The position numbers and the translations under genes were made by a program. A model generated the notes under the pieces. It saw only the letters and a program-made list of their open reading frames with translations. It was not told where the DNA came from and searched no databases. A stretch of 64,000 bases of DNA, taken from Callorhinus ursinus. Taxonomy: Eukaryota; Chordata; Mammalia; Carnivora; Otariidae. The DNA lies in contig NW_020312785.1 of the NCBI RefSeq assembly GCF_003265705.1, forward strand, positions 24,841,102 to 24,905,101, written 5' to 3'. This document shows, one piece after another, positions 35,542 to 46,194 of this stretch. The stretch's first letter is position 1, and the number at the start of each line of letters is the position of its first letter.

Positions 35542-35610
35542 ATTCTATTCTATTCTATTCTATTCTATTCTATTCTATTCTATTCTATTCTATCCTATCC
35601 TAACCTATCA
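35542..35610. repeat. (ATTCT)n pentanucleotide repeat
   Basis: About ten perfect ATTCT units followed by decayed ATCCT/AACCT variants. It adjoins a TA/CA-rich stretch. Confidence 0.97.
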
Positions 35611-36140
35611 TGTTCTAATAGTGCCAGTCTCAGCACTGTGATATTTTTCTGATAACTACTGCCATAATTTCAAGTTAATTTTTCCAAGTTGACTTATAAT
35701 GGATGCTGCTACCTCACAAGAAATTCCTGAATTAAAATTGACAAGGTAAAACATGGAAATATATTTCGCAAAGAATTTAGAATATTTATTTAGCCTAATC
35801 ACAATTCTGAGCCTCAAGGAAAAGTGTCCAAAGCTATACCCTGAATAGTATTTACGGATGTAGGACAATGCAGTGAGGAACAGTGTGTGTGTGTGAAGGG
35901 GGTAGTATCACAGTGGACTTACTTTTATAATCTGATGGTGTCTACAAGCCATCATTGTTGTCATGGTCCGCATTAGTGGGCTTTTAGGTAAATGTACACA
36001 AGCTTATAATTAATTACACAGCGGACCTTGTCCCTACATGAGGCTGTCATCAGTATCACTGCTTTGGAACCCACTTTTATTTAAAGATTTTAGAAATGCC
36101 AAAGGAAAACTAGTCCAGGTAAAGGAGTATACTTTTGAGA
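35611..36140. other. Unassigned
   Basis: Nothing recognised. A short (TG)n lies near 35884-35893. Confidence 0.4.
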
Positions 36141-36275
36141 GAAAAGTATATCTGGCTTTAACCCCAGGCTCTATGTCTAACTAGCTCTGTGACTTTATGA
36201 AATTTACTTCAGCAATTTGGCCTCAAGTCCCTGGTTGTTAGAAACGGGGTAGTCATGATATACCTTTCTGAGAAA
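36141..36275 (+). mobile_element. MIR
   Basis: 'AACTAGCTCTGTGACTTTATG', then 'AATTTACTTCAGCAATTTGG', 'CCTCAAGTCC' and 'GAAACGGGGTAGTCATGATA' follow the MIR core order. Confidence 0.7.
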
Positions 36276-36583
36276 TGTTTCTCCTCAGGAGTGAGGCTCC
36301 TTAAAGCCTTCATATTTTCTCTTTGTATCTAGAGTGATAAGTGTGTTTATGTGAGTGTTCCATCATCCACTGTCCTAATAGGTGTGCGGTCCTCCATCAC
36401 ATTTTAATTTCTTGTTCTTCCCCTGAGGTTTTATTTTTTCTTGTCTTTCCTAGGTACTAACTTCTAATCATTAAGCTTTGCAACTGGATCTTCTCAGGTT
36501 GGTCTCCTGGATATGGGATGCCTTCCACAGTAAAATCTGAGAGCTTCCAGAAACCTCCAGAATGGAGATGAATTTGCAACCTG
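36276..36583. other. Unassigned
   Basis: Nothing recognised. Confidence 0.4.
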
Positions 36584-36724
36584 TGTTGGAACACGGCCAT
36601 GCTTTTGAGTTTATATTTTGTCTATGCTGCTCTCATTGCAAAGGCAGAAAGTTGCAATTTATGACCCTCAAAGCCTAAAATGATCGCTATTTGACCCTTC
36701 AGAGAACAAGTTTGTGGACCTCTG
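36584..36724 (+). mobile_element. hAT-Charlie MITE, 3' half
   Basis: Contains 'GTTGGAACACGGCCATGC', 'TTGTCTATGCTGCTCTCATT', 'AAAGCCTAAAATGATCGCTA' and the end 'GTTTGTGGACCTCTG', a decayed form of the hAT MITE that ends 'AAGTTTGCCGACCCCTG'. The 5' end is missing. The exact family name (MER-series) is not certain. Confidence 0.7.
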
Positions 36725-37924
36725 ATCTAGATGGTGGAGTGATAGTCTGGTTTTATGATGAGTTATTTCAAGTGAAGCATATCTTTATGGTATAAAGAGG
36801 AAGGATCTATACACCCCATTGCGTCCTCAGCTACAGTTCCTCGGCTTTCATTAACAGTCATTAAAAATCATTAGATAGACATAAATCAGAAGACCATATG
36901 TTAAAAAAAAAAAGCTTTCAATTGATCAAATCAAGCACATCTTTTCTGGGTCTTCTGACGTCAAACTCCCGTGTCCCTTCCTTACTCCAAAATAGTCTTT
37001 TAGGTGGTGACGATTCTAACTAGAACATGTAGAGCAAGGACTGAACCACATCTTAATTCCCATGGAGAATTTTGTCTGCTTCTAAAATCATTCACAGATG
37101 GTGTATCTACCTTCCATCCAAATTCCCAAAGACCTGAATTTCCATGTGGGTGGAGGCAGGTTTCGATAATAGACCTAGTTCTTAATATTTTTATGTTTCT
37201 TGCACTTAACATGTACTTAATTCTGAAAAGGGGATAAAAAGAATTATAGTTTCTATTCTTGTAAATATAGCGCCTTTTGTTCCTACTAAAACCATTGTAA
37301 GAATCATTAAATAGATGCATATATTCATTGAGATATTATGCTCCTGTGCCTACGCCCATGGAATAAATCAGACTGAGCAGTCGTCCTCCTCTCCCTAAGG
37401 GCCTCCAATTGGGTTGAAATATCTTTCTGCCTGAAGTCATATGGTTTAGAACCTAATCAAAACGTGTGGATTAGAATTCCTGAGCATTTTTGACAGTCTA
37501 GGGAACAAATAAGAATGAAAAAAGGAGTCCCTGGGTAATTTTTATGTCAATGCTTTCTTCTGATACTGACAATAGTGAAAGGGGGTATCGCTCATTTTAG
37601 TTTCCACTAAATCAAGTATGGCTTCTATATATCATGTGTATGTCTCAGTATGTATATTTTGTAATTGCTTTTCTTTTTTTTTTTTTTTCAGGGGATTATA
37701 ATTGCTTTTCCAAAAGATAACCTGAGAGATGGAAATGACAAGAAAGCAAATTGAATTTTATAAAACAATTTTTTAAAAATCATTTCTTCAGAGGTGACTA
37801 CTGTGACTTCTACCTTTACAGTACAGTTTTTTAAAATTTTATATCCTGCTTCCCCCTAGATACATGCTGTTTCTTTATTCCTTCTTACTGAGCATATAAG
37901 AGCATGTTTTTCAAAATGAAGCAT
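36725..37924. other. Unassigned
   Basis: No element recognised. Overlapping frames of 77 (+) and 106 (-) codons at about 37000-37320 have no known domain. Confidence 0.35.
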
Positions 37925-38003
37925 TTTTTTCAGTTTTATTGAGAAATAATTGACATACATCAATGTATAAGTTTAAGCCATACAACATGATAGTTTGATT
38001 TAC
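37925..38003 (-). mobile_element. L1M 3' UTR scrap, antisense
   Basis: 'TTTTATTGAGAAATAATTGAC' is the reverse complement of the common L1M 3' end; the same start appears at 40640. Confidence 0.6.
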
Positions 38004-38097
38004 AATTTTTTAAATTGATATTTTTAAATTTATTAATTGATATTTTTTAAAAATTGATATTAGATATAAGAAAGATTTAGCTGAAGTAGTTCATATG

Positions 38098-38580
38098 GTT
38101 ACAGATAGGTAGGATGCCTTGGCTGTATCCCTAAATCTAGGGCTTCAGTTGTGAAAATAAATAAGGGAAACTTTATTTAAAATGGAAGTCCTGAAGGGGG
38201 AGCTCTTATGTAGATACCGCTCCTTGAAGCACGCAGAAACAGCAGGAAGAGGGAAGATAAGAATTATCTTGACAAGGGAGGACACTCTTCTCATAGGAAT
38301 TTTATCTCCTGCTTTCAAGAAAAAGCAGGATGATCCCTCCCTGCCTCAGCAACTACACAGTAACCACTGCTTCTTCAAAGCACTTTTGTTCCCAAAATAA
38401 CCCTCTCCAATTTCCTCCTAAAATCTAATAAAAGCTGACCTTCCCTTTGTCTGTTTGGACTTGCTTATGGTTTGCTATAATTTGTCCTGAACTACAATTC
38501 TTCTGCTATTTTCCTAATAAATGCATTTTGTTGGTAAAGTAACTGGCCATTTTATTTTTAAGTTTGATGAGTTCTACTTG
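38098..38580 (+). mobile_element. Candidate solo LTR, sense
   Basis: A TATA-like 'CTAATAAAAGC' near 38426 and an AATAAA at 38516-38521 are about 90 bases apart. The region after the signal, 'TGCATTTTGTTGGTAAAG', resembles ERV LTR 3' ends. Terminal TG/CA and target duplication were not resolved, so this rests on signal layout and recall. Confidence 0.45.
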
Positions 38581-38650
38581 TTATCTGGGGCCTTTGTTTT
38601 TTTCTCTTCATGATGTCTGCTGATGCAAGAATGTTCAAGATTGTTTTTTC

Positions 38651-38847
38651 AGGGGTATCTGGGTGGCTCAGTCTGTTAAGTGTCTGCCTTCAGCTCAGGT
38701 CATGATGCCAGGGTCCTGGGATAGAGCATTGCATCAGGCTCCCTGCTCATCGGGGAGCCTGCTTCTCCCTCTGCCTGCTGCTCCCCTGCTTGTGCTCACT
38801 CTCTCTCTCTGTTCAAGTAAATAAATTTTTAAAACATCTAAAAAAAA
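38651..38847 (+). mobile_element. Can-SINE
   Basis: Sense copy with diverged head 'GGGGTATCTGGGTGGCTCAG'. Duplication AAGATTGTTTTTTC (38637-38650) / AAGATTGTTTCCTC (38848-38861). Confidence 0.93.
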
Positions 38848-38861
38848 AAGATTGTTTCCTC

Positions 38862-39225
38862 GTTTATATTATGGTTCTGGGCTGGACTATGTGGAACAGC
38901 TAGTGACTGGTTGGGCATCTCTCTTACTATTCAGGCCTTTTCACACTGCTAACATGGGCTTATTCATAGCATGGCATTCTCAAGATAGTCAAACTTTTCC
39001 CAAGACAGTTGTCTCTTTCCCTGAGCCTTCCAAGAGACTTGGGGGACATTACAAGGCTTTATTCATCCAGTTTCTGAAGTCACTTTCACTACATTCTACT
39101 GATCAAGCAATGTTCCAGGACAAGTTGGAATTCAAGGGGGTGGGGAAATATACTGGCTTGAACATAAATAATACTCATGCACAGTGGAAAGGAATTGATG
39201 ATGGTTGATATTGGCCATACTTTGC
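38862..39225 (-). mobile_element. MLT1-like (MaLR) LTR fragment
   Basis: Antisense landmarks: 'GGTTGGGCATCTCTCTTAC', 'GAAGTCACTTTCACTACATT', 'CTACTGATCAAGCAATG', 'TTCAAGGGGGTGGGGAAATA'. The 118-codon + frame at 38852-39208 is a chance read-through of this LTR and not a gene. Confidence 0.6.
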
Positions 39226-39656
39226 TTTTATTCTCACCTTTGTCACTCCTCTCAATGACAATAATATCAATCCAATGACATAAAGGAGGGGAAAGACTAT
39301 GGGATTTAGCAGGGGGGAGCCATAGACTGCATTTACTAGATGAGTGGTTTGACATCAACCTCATCTCTTTGATCTTTACTTCCTTCCTTAGATATGCAAA
39401 ACAATGTGGCACCTGGTTGATATTAAAAAATAAATCTGATTTTGTACTCTTTTCACAAAAACAAAATTAAGACGAACCATGTTGTTATTGCCTTCCACAT
39501 GCAACATTGTCTTCCTATTCTTCAAGCCTAAATAGTAATACTGAGAAACTGGTTAGAAGCATGGGTTCTTTATTCTTAAAACAAGTGTTGTAAATATGTT
39601 CTTCCTTATGTGCTTGTAACAAAATGAAGTCTTTCTGTGTATGGCTTAGAGGTGTT
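39226..39656. other. Unassigned
   Basis: Nothing recognised. Confidence 0.4.
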
Positions 39657-39674
39657 AAAACTAGATTACTGAAG

Positions 39675-39866
39675 GGCGCCTGGGTGGCTCAGTTGGTTAA
39701 GCAACTGCCTTCGGCTCAGGTCATGATTCCCAGGATCAAGTCCCACATTGGGCTCCCTGCTCAGCAGGGAGTCTGCTTCTCCCTCTGACCCTCTTCCCTC
39801 TTGTGCTCTCTATTTCTCATTCTCTGTCTCTCAAATAAATAAACAAAATCTTTAAAAAAAATAAAT
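39675..39866 (+). mobile_element. Can-SINE, young, with small internal deletion
   Basis: Sense copy with a perfect 18-bp duplication, AAAACTAGATTACTGAAG (39657-39674 and 39867-39884). A short block between 'GTCATGATTCC' and 'CAGGATCAAG' is lost relative to its relatives at 25224 and 56585. Confidence 0.97.
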
Positions 39867-39884
39867 AAAACTAGATTACTGAAG

Positions 39885-40253
39885 AATCCTTATGTTACTT
39901 GATGAATTAAAGGAATATTTGCAGCCTGGGTCAATGAAAAGGCATGTAGCTCAACGGTAAGAAACATCTGCTATGTATTGTTACATCACTTGTACATCAT
40001 AAAACACATAGTGGGGATCAGTCACACTAAAAAGGAAGCTTTTGGAATCCAGAAGAAAACAGGTAACAGATGTTCCAGTCAGATGGTAATACTAAAATAT
40101 GCATTATAACTGGCATCGAAAGCAGAAAATAAACAGGATTTATGCCCTACATAGGGTTTTAATTACTCTGCATTCAGAAAAGTTTTATTTTTAAATTTAG
40201 TACTCTTATCCAAAGGAAATGGTATCATTTCTAAGGGTATTGGTGTTACATAG
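39885..40253. other. Unassigned
   Basis: Nothing recognised. Confidence 0.4.
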
Positions 40254-40270
40254 TGAACTGTGACAATATT

Positions 40271-40462
40271 TTTTTTAAGATTTTATTTATTTGAGAGAGA
40301 GAGAGAGAGCTAGAAACAGAGACAGCGAGAGAGAGCATGAGCTGGGAGGAGAGGAAGAAGCAGGCTCCCCACTGAGCAGGGAGCCTGACGTGGGGCTCAA
40401 TCTTAGGGTCATGAATTGAGCCGAATGTAGACACTTAACCAACTGAGTTACCCAGGTGCCCC
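40271..40462 (-). mobile_element. Can-SINE
   Basis: Antisense copy ending 'GAGTTACCCAGGTGCCCC'. 17-bp duplication TGAACTGTGACAATATT / TGAATTGTGACAATATT (40254-40270, 40463-40479), one mismatch. Confidence 0.95.
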
Positions 40463-41596
40463 TGAATTGTGACAATATTGTTTACCATTACTGATTTTAG
40501 TATATTTGACACAGAAAAAGTCTTGGTATGAATTAACTGGAATTTTATATTTTTATGCCTACTTTGTAAATTATTTAATATATTAGAGAGTGTATGATTT
40601 TAAAAATCAATATTCTTTAATTCTTTATCATTTAATTTTTATATATTTTTGAGATATAATTGACATATAACATATTTGTTTCAGGTGTAGAGCAAAATGA
40701 TTTGATATACGTATATATTGTGAAATGATCCTAACAATAAGTCTATTTAATATCTATCACCTCACATAGTTATAATTTTTTTTTCTTGGGATGAGAGATT
40801 TTTAAGATCTACTTTCTTAGACTTAAATGTGGGACCTGAAGCCATAAAACTCTTAGAAGAAAACACAATCAGTAATCTCTTTGACATAAACCTTAGCAAC
40901 ATTTTTCATGTCTCCTCAGGCAAGAAAAACAAATAAAAAATAAACTGTTGAGACTACACCAAAATAAAAAGTTTTTGCACAGTGAAGAAAACCATCAACA
41001 AAATGAAAAGGCAATTTACTGAATGGGGGAATATATTTGCAAATATTTTCCGCCATAAGTGTTTAATATCCAAAATACATAAAGGATTTATATAACACAA
41101 CACCAAACAACCTCAAATAATCCGATTAAAGAAATGGGCAGAGGACCTGATTAGACATTTTCTCAAAGAAGCTATATAGATGGACAACAGGTACGTGAAA
41201 AGTTGCTCAACATCACTAATCTTCAGGTAAATACAAAGCAAAACCACCATGAGATGTCACCTTCTACCTGCCAGAATGGTTAGTATCAAAAAGACCAGAA
41301 ATAACAAGTGTTGGAGAGGATGTGGAGAAAAAGGAACCCTTACGCCCTGTTGGTGGGAATGCAAAATGGTGCAGCCACTCTGGAAAACAGTACAGGCATT
41401 CCTCAAAAAAATTAAAAATAGAAGTACCATATGACCCAGTAATTTCATTGCTGGATACTTACCTAAAGAAAACAGAAACACTAATTTGAGAAGATATATG
41501 CAACCTCTGTTTATTGTAGCATTATTCACAATAGCCAAGATATCGAAGCAGTCTAAGTGTCTATTGATAGATGAATGGATAAATAAGAGGTTATTT

Positions 41597-41690
41597 TATA
41601 TATATATGTGTGTGTGTGTATATATATATGTGTGTGTGTGTGTATACATATACACGCACATAAATACATATATATGTGTATAAAGTATAT
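41597..41690. repeat. Compound (TA)n/(TG)n tract inside L1 ORF2
   Basis: Alternating TA and TG runs occupy the site where L1 ORF2 normally has a short TATATATA stretch. Confidence 0.9.
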
Positions 41691-42167
41691 ATGTATACAT
41701 TTACAATGAACTATTACTCAACCATTAAAAAGAATGAGATCTTGCCATTTGCGGCAACATGGACGGACCTAGAGTATATTATGTTGAATGAAGTAAGTCA
41801 GACAAAGACAAATACCATACAACTTCACTTGTATGTGGAATCTGAAAAACAAGACAAATGAACAAACAAATGAAAAAGCAGTAACAGATCTATAAATACA
41901 GACAACAAACTGGTGGTTGCCAGAGGGAAGGTAGGAGTGGGGATGGGCAAAAAGGAACGTGGGGTGTGGGAGGTATAGGCATCCAGTTATGGAATAAGTA
42001 AGTCATGAGGATTAAAGGTACAGGATAGGGAATATACTCAGTATTGTAATAGCCTTGTATGGTGACAGATGATAGCTACACTTGTGTTAAGTATAGCATA
42101 ACCTATAGAGTCGTGGAATCACTATTTTTTACACCTGAAACTGATGTCTCATTGTATGTCAAATATA

Positions 42168-42305
42168 CCCTTTTTTTTTTTTCCTAAGTAGGCTCCCTGC
42201 CCAGTGTGAACCCCAGTGCGGGACTTGAACTCATGACCCTGAGATCAAAACCTGAGCTGAGATCAAGAGTTGAACACTTAAGCAACTAGACCACCCAGGC
42301 GCCCC
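42168..42305 (-). mobile_element. Can-SINE, old type, 5'-biased remnant
   Basis: Antisense copy from a T run to 'CACCCAGGCGCCCC', with the variant core 'GAGATCAAGAGTTGAACAC'. It interrupts the 3' tail of the nested L1 and is the innermost of three layers. Confidence 0.88.
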
Positions 42306-42565
42306 TACTTTAAATTTTTTTTTAAATAAAGATTTACTCTTATAGCAACTTTCAAGTATGCAATACAGTATTATTAAGTATAGTACTCATGTTGTATATT
42401 TCATCCCTAGGACTTACTTATTTTATAACTGGAAATTTGCACCTTTTGATGACTTTTACTAATTTTGCCTACCCTTCCACCCACCACGTTTGTTAACCAC
42501 CAAACTGTTCTCTGTATCTGAGTTTCGTTCTTTCCTTTTTTTAGATTCCACATATTAAATGTTGC

Positions 42566-44893
42566 AAATTTATATGTGATGCACTGGTACCTTATCAGAT
42601 ACAATGGTTTCACTTATTAGTGGATCACATTTGGTTGTTACCAGCGGTGTTTTAGAAAGCTTAGCTGTCTATTGATATAATTATGCACATATAAACCTCA
42701 TAAAGGACCAGATAAAATTCAGAAAATAAATAATAACAATTAAAAATAGTGAGAATATTAGTCCTTTTTGCACTGAACCATACCATAAAATACAAGATGT
42801 CCTGGGTATTGCAAGACTTAACAGTACAATGAAGCACTATTTTTCAAAAGCATGAGTAAAAGACAATGAAAATTGGTTAATAAACAGACATGAGAGTGTC
42901 CGGAAATTCTATTTATTTCACTGACCTGAAGAATAAAAAAAAAGAAAAGAAGAAAAGAAAATTAAGAAGCTTATTTAAGCTCCATGGCAAAATTGCCATA
43001 TCCAAGCTGCCTCTCATTAGGTAAGCTAGTGATGTTGTTTGTACATCGGGTTAACTCTCAGCATTACTTTTACTCATCCTTACCTGGGAACTCATTTTGA
43101 ATGCTACTGCCATGGCCGTAGCTGTCTTGTCCCATCTAAAAACTAGCATTGATGATAATTGCCTAGTTTTTCCACCACTTAGTTTTTCAAGGAGTCTTTG
43201 ACATGCCACCTCTGTAATGTTTCCACTAGTTGTCATTTACAGAGACTACCTCACAATTCACAAATAATTGGACTTAATTGCAGGTGCACTCGGACCTTTA
43301 CGGTAAGAAAACAAGAGGCCAAAAACCAACTGTGGCTCAATTATTACAGAATGTCATAGCCACATTATGATACCAAGAAAAAAAATGAACTGACAAAAGG
43401 GAATGTGCCTTTAAAACATATTTGTCTCACGGAGTTCCTCGGAATAAGTTTCTCCCCTTTGTTCCTAGTAATGAAGCCTTATCTTCTCAGACTAGCTGCT
43501 TACTAACTGCTACACTCTCTGTGTCCTTTATTATAAAAACATTGCATTGGATCTTTCACAATTGGATAAAGTATTTCATCCTTTATTAGCTTCTTTTCCT
43601 CTATAGACAAAGTACAGCTGGTAAAGATGTCGTTGTTCTTTGAAACAAGAAGATTAGTCCATTTTCTCATGGGGTTTGGCAAAGTCCTCCACCAACGTGA
43701 CCGGCAGAGGAAGAGGCTGAAGATGCTGGCCCCAGGGAACAGATTGCTGACTTGATAAATCTTCAGGTCATAAAGGTCACCTCTTGATGTCTGGAAGAAA
43801 GATTGACTTACTAACAAATACCAGCAAGAGATCGTTTTACACTTGTAGTGTAAAATATAAAGAAAACAAACAAATATCGAAGGGGCATTTGCATGCTGGC
43901 AACACCACAATGCCTGAACACACACAGGTAAAATTTGTTCGGTTTTAAATTTATGGTGAGTGATTTTTAAAATTTCAAAGTCATTCCTGCAGGAAAGCAC
44001 ATGCTTTTCTTGGCTGTTTGTATTTCCAGTGTGCTGTGTAGAAAATACATAGTGAACCTCTAAACAGGCAATTTGAGCAGTAGTAATCATGGCCACATCC
44101 TGGAAATGCTATCTTGAAATCTAGGAGTAAAAAAAAAGATTTGAAATTATAAGGTGCTGCATGAAAGCTGCTTGAAATTAAAAATCCCATGGACAGTTGA
44201 GGTTGAACTACTTATTATTAATGAATTCATAAACCTCACTGTAATATTTGGCTGCAGTATTTTCAGCTTGAAAGAGAACAGTAATAACTGAGATGGAAAA
44301 TCAGAAACAGAAACAAAACAGGGGGATCCAATCAGTTAGTCCCACAAGATCACTGTCCCACATCAACTGTTCCTAAATTTAGGAAGCAAATCCAGTTTCT
44401 TCTTTCAATTAGCTTTTTTTTTTTTTTTTAAGAATCAAGACATTGAAATATACTGCGTGTATGCTTACAAAGCTTTGACCTGCCATCACGAAAAATGGCA
44501 CCAATATTGCCAGTAAGCCCTTTTTTGTTTGTTTACATTCCTACCTGTTTTTTTTAACCACCTCGACTCCCCTTAATATTGGAACCCTGTGCTTTACCTC
44601 TAGTGAATTGATCTGGCATACTAAGTACTCAACATGGGAGCTGTGCACTAGGAAATTTCTCCAGTACTCCACAGTGGTGTAATTCTCAGCTTGAAAGACT
44701 ACGAGAGGAGCATGAGTTAATACCCTAAAAGAGGAGTTCCATAGCTAAAGGGAAGCAAATTCAGGCTGCTGCCCAAAGTGAGCCTCTACCCCAGTGGCCC
44801 AAATGCTATTTTGTCTTTTGCAAAGTTTGACATCTAATTTTAATGTTATATATCTACATACATATGCATGTGTGCACGTGCGCACGCGTGCGT
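42566..44893. other. Unassigned; contains the longest ORF of the window
   Basis: 2.3 kb with no recognised mobile element. It includes the 197-codon minus-strand frame at 43503-44096 and a 61-codon minus-strand frame at 43051-43236 that is followed by a CAG/GTAAGG donor-like site near 43090. Neither matches a known family. A poly(T) run lies near 44410-44430. Confidence 0.4.
43503..44096 (-). other. Longest open frame (197 codons), not recognised
   Basis: The translation has no signal peptide, repeat or motif that I recognise. It is rich in Cys, Phe, Ile and Ser, as expected of translated AT-rich noncoding DNA. The frame passes through an acceptor-like 'TTTCTTCCAG' near 43794, so if any real exon exists, only the part below that point (to about 43503) would be coding. 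There is no identifiable promoter or polyadenylation context. Most likely chance or a relic; treat as unproven. Confidence 0.15.
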
Positions 44894-44914
44894 GCACACA
44901 CACACACACACACA
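44894..44914. repeat. (CA)n microsatellite
   Basis: About ten CA units preceded by an alternating 'GTGCACGTGCGCACGCGTGCG' purine-pyrimidine stretch. Confidence 0.95.
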
Positions 44915-45031
44915 GATTGCTAGATTGCAGTGCTTGGCAAGAAATTCAAAATTAGACTTTGTTTCTGGTATTTTATCAATTCAATATTTGGAGGTACCCC
45001 CAGAATCCAACTGGAGTTAAATACATATGCA

Positions 45032-45099
45032 TTATATATATATATATACACACACACATTATGTGCATATATACATACATACACACACACATATATATA
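45032..45099. repeat. Compound (TA)n/(CA)n tract
   Basis: TA repeats pass into CA repeats, then 'TACATACATA' and more CA/TA. Confidence 0.95.
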
Positions 45100-45524
45100 A
45101 ACTCTCATGCAGTAATTCATGCAAGCCAAATATATTAACCATACATATGTTGGGGTCTATAAATCATCCTAAAACTTTGGCAACACAACTTTGACATGCC
45201 ATGCCATGACATGATATGATTTGTATAGAGATCCAGATGCAGGGCTAGAATTTTATGAAGAACTTCTGAGATTATGTATTAATAATAGAAGGGCTGGTTA
45301 TAATTTTTGTAAGGCCCTTTGTATGCATCATGTCTAATCCTTACACAACTCTGCACATATATTCCTACCTCTGTTTCACGGATGGCATCCCCGATTGCTC
45401 CATTACTTGCTCTGGGTCACAAATATTTTCAGTGGAGTAATCAGGCTTTCATCACATATCTGTCTGACTTCAATACCAAGTGTTTGACCAATCCAAGGAC
45501 AATAGAGCCACATATTGTTGAAAT
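45100..45524. other. Unassigned
   Basis: Nothing recognised apart from the target site used by the L1 that follows. Confidence 0.4.
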
Positions 45525-45536
45525 AATATAAGAAGT

Positions 45537-46012
45537 ATTCATATGATCTCATTGATATGAGGAATTCTTAATCTCAGGAAACAAACTGAGCGTTGCTGGA
45601 GTGGTGGGGGGTGGGAGGGATGGGGTGGCTGGGTGATAGACATTGGGGAGGGTATGTGTTATGGTGAGTACTGTGAATTGTGTAAGACTGTTGAATCACA
45701 GACCTGTACCTCTGAAACAAATAATACATTATATGTTAAATATAAAAAAAGAAGAAGATAGCAGGAAGGGAAAAATGAAGGGGGGAAATCAGAGGGGACA
45801 ATGAACCATGAGAGACTATGGACTCTGAGAAACAAATGGAGGGTTCTAGAGGGGAAGAGGGTGGGGAATGGGTTAGCCTGGTGATGGGTATTAAAGAGGG
45901 CACGTTCTGCATGGAGCACTGGGTGTTATGCACAAACAATGAATCATGGAACACTACATCAAAAACTAATGATGTAACGTATGATGATTAGCATAACATA
46001 ATAAAAAAGAAG
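45537..46012 (+). mobile_element. Young carnivore L1 3' end (truncated)
   Basis: Starts in the ORF2/3' UTR junction ('ATATGATCTCATTGATATG') and runs through 'TGGAGTGGTGGGGGGTGGG' to 'TAGCATAACATAATAAAAAA'. It is a close relative of the copy at 1420-1838 but about 60 bases longer at the 5' side. It shares one insertion event with the following 46013-46182 segment, because the 12-bp duplication AATATAAGAAGT brackets both (45525-45536 and 46183-46194). Confidence 0.92.
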
Positions 46013-46182
46013 AAATGAAAAAACATTAGAGAGTTTTAGGGATAATTTAATAGATATCTAAAGACAGAATTTGAGCAGGATGCTGTGAAATAAGCATACA
46101 CTAGTGGGAGAGAAACTTTGTAAGCTATTTTGGAAAGTAATTAAAAAACATGATGACTTAGAAATCTAAAAAAAAAAGAAAG
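46013..46182 (+). mobile_element. Apparent 3' transduction carried by the L1
   Basis: About 155 bases of non-L1 sequence follow the L1 poly(A). They end in an ATTAAA signal (46140-46145) and, 22 bases later, a second A tract (46168-46177). Only after this does the right copy of the target duplication appear. This is the structure made when L1 transcription reads past its own weak signal. Confidence 0.75.
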
Positions 46183-46194
46183 AATATAAGAAGT

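Larger units (their letters stand above)
40820..42329 (+). mobile_element. L1, ORF2 C-terminal part plus 3' UTR, sense, nested
   Basis: ORF2 remnants are visible: 'CAAAGAAATGGGCAGAGGAC'-like sequence near 41130; the 41249-41434 frame with [10 protein letters not shown] and [37 protein letters not shown] near 41760-41830. A 3' UTR with 'CAACAAACTGGTGGTTGCC' follows. An expanded TA/TG/CA tract lies at about 41597-41690 inside ORF2. The imperfect duplication AAGATCTACTTTCTTA (40804-40819) / AAGATTTACTCTTA (42329-42342) brackets it. A SINE sits in its tail. Confidence 0.85.
40640..42565 (-). mobile_element. L1M 3' UTR, antisense, split by a later L1
   Basis: The left piece (40640-40819) reads 'TTTGAGATATAATTGACATA' through 'ATAAGTCTATTTAATATCTA' to 'AAGATCTACTTTCTTA'. 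The right piece (42330-42565) continues in register from 'AAGATTTACTCTTA' with 'GCAACTTTCAAGTATGCAA' and 'AGATTCCACATATTAAATG'. Everything between is inserted. Confidence 0.85.

Noticed and set aside
38852..39208. 118-codon + frame
   Set aside because: It lies almost wholly in an antisense MLT1-like LTR; the reading is a by-product.
43281..43302. Possible microexon 'GTGCACTCGGACCTTTACG' between TTGCAG and GTAAGA
   Set aside because: At 19 bases it is too short to judge and such pairs are frequent by chance; no companion exon was found.
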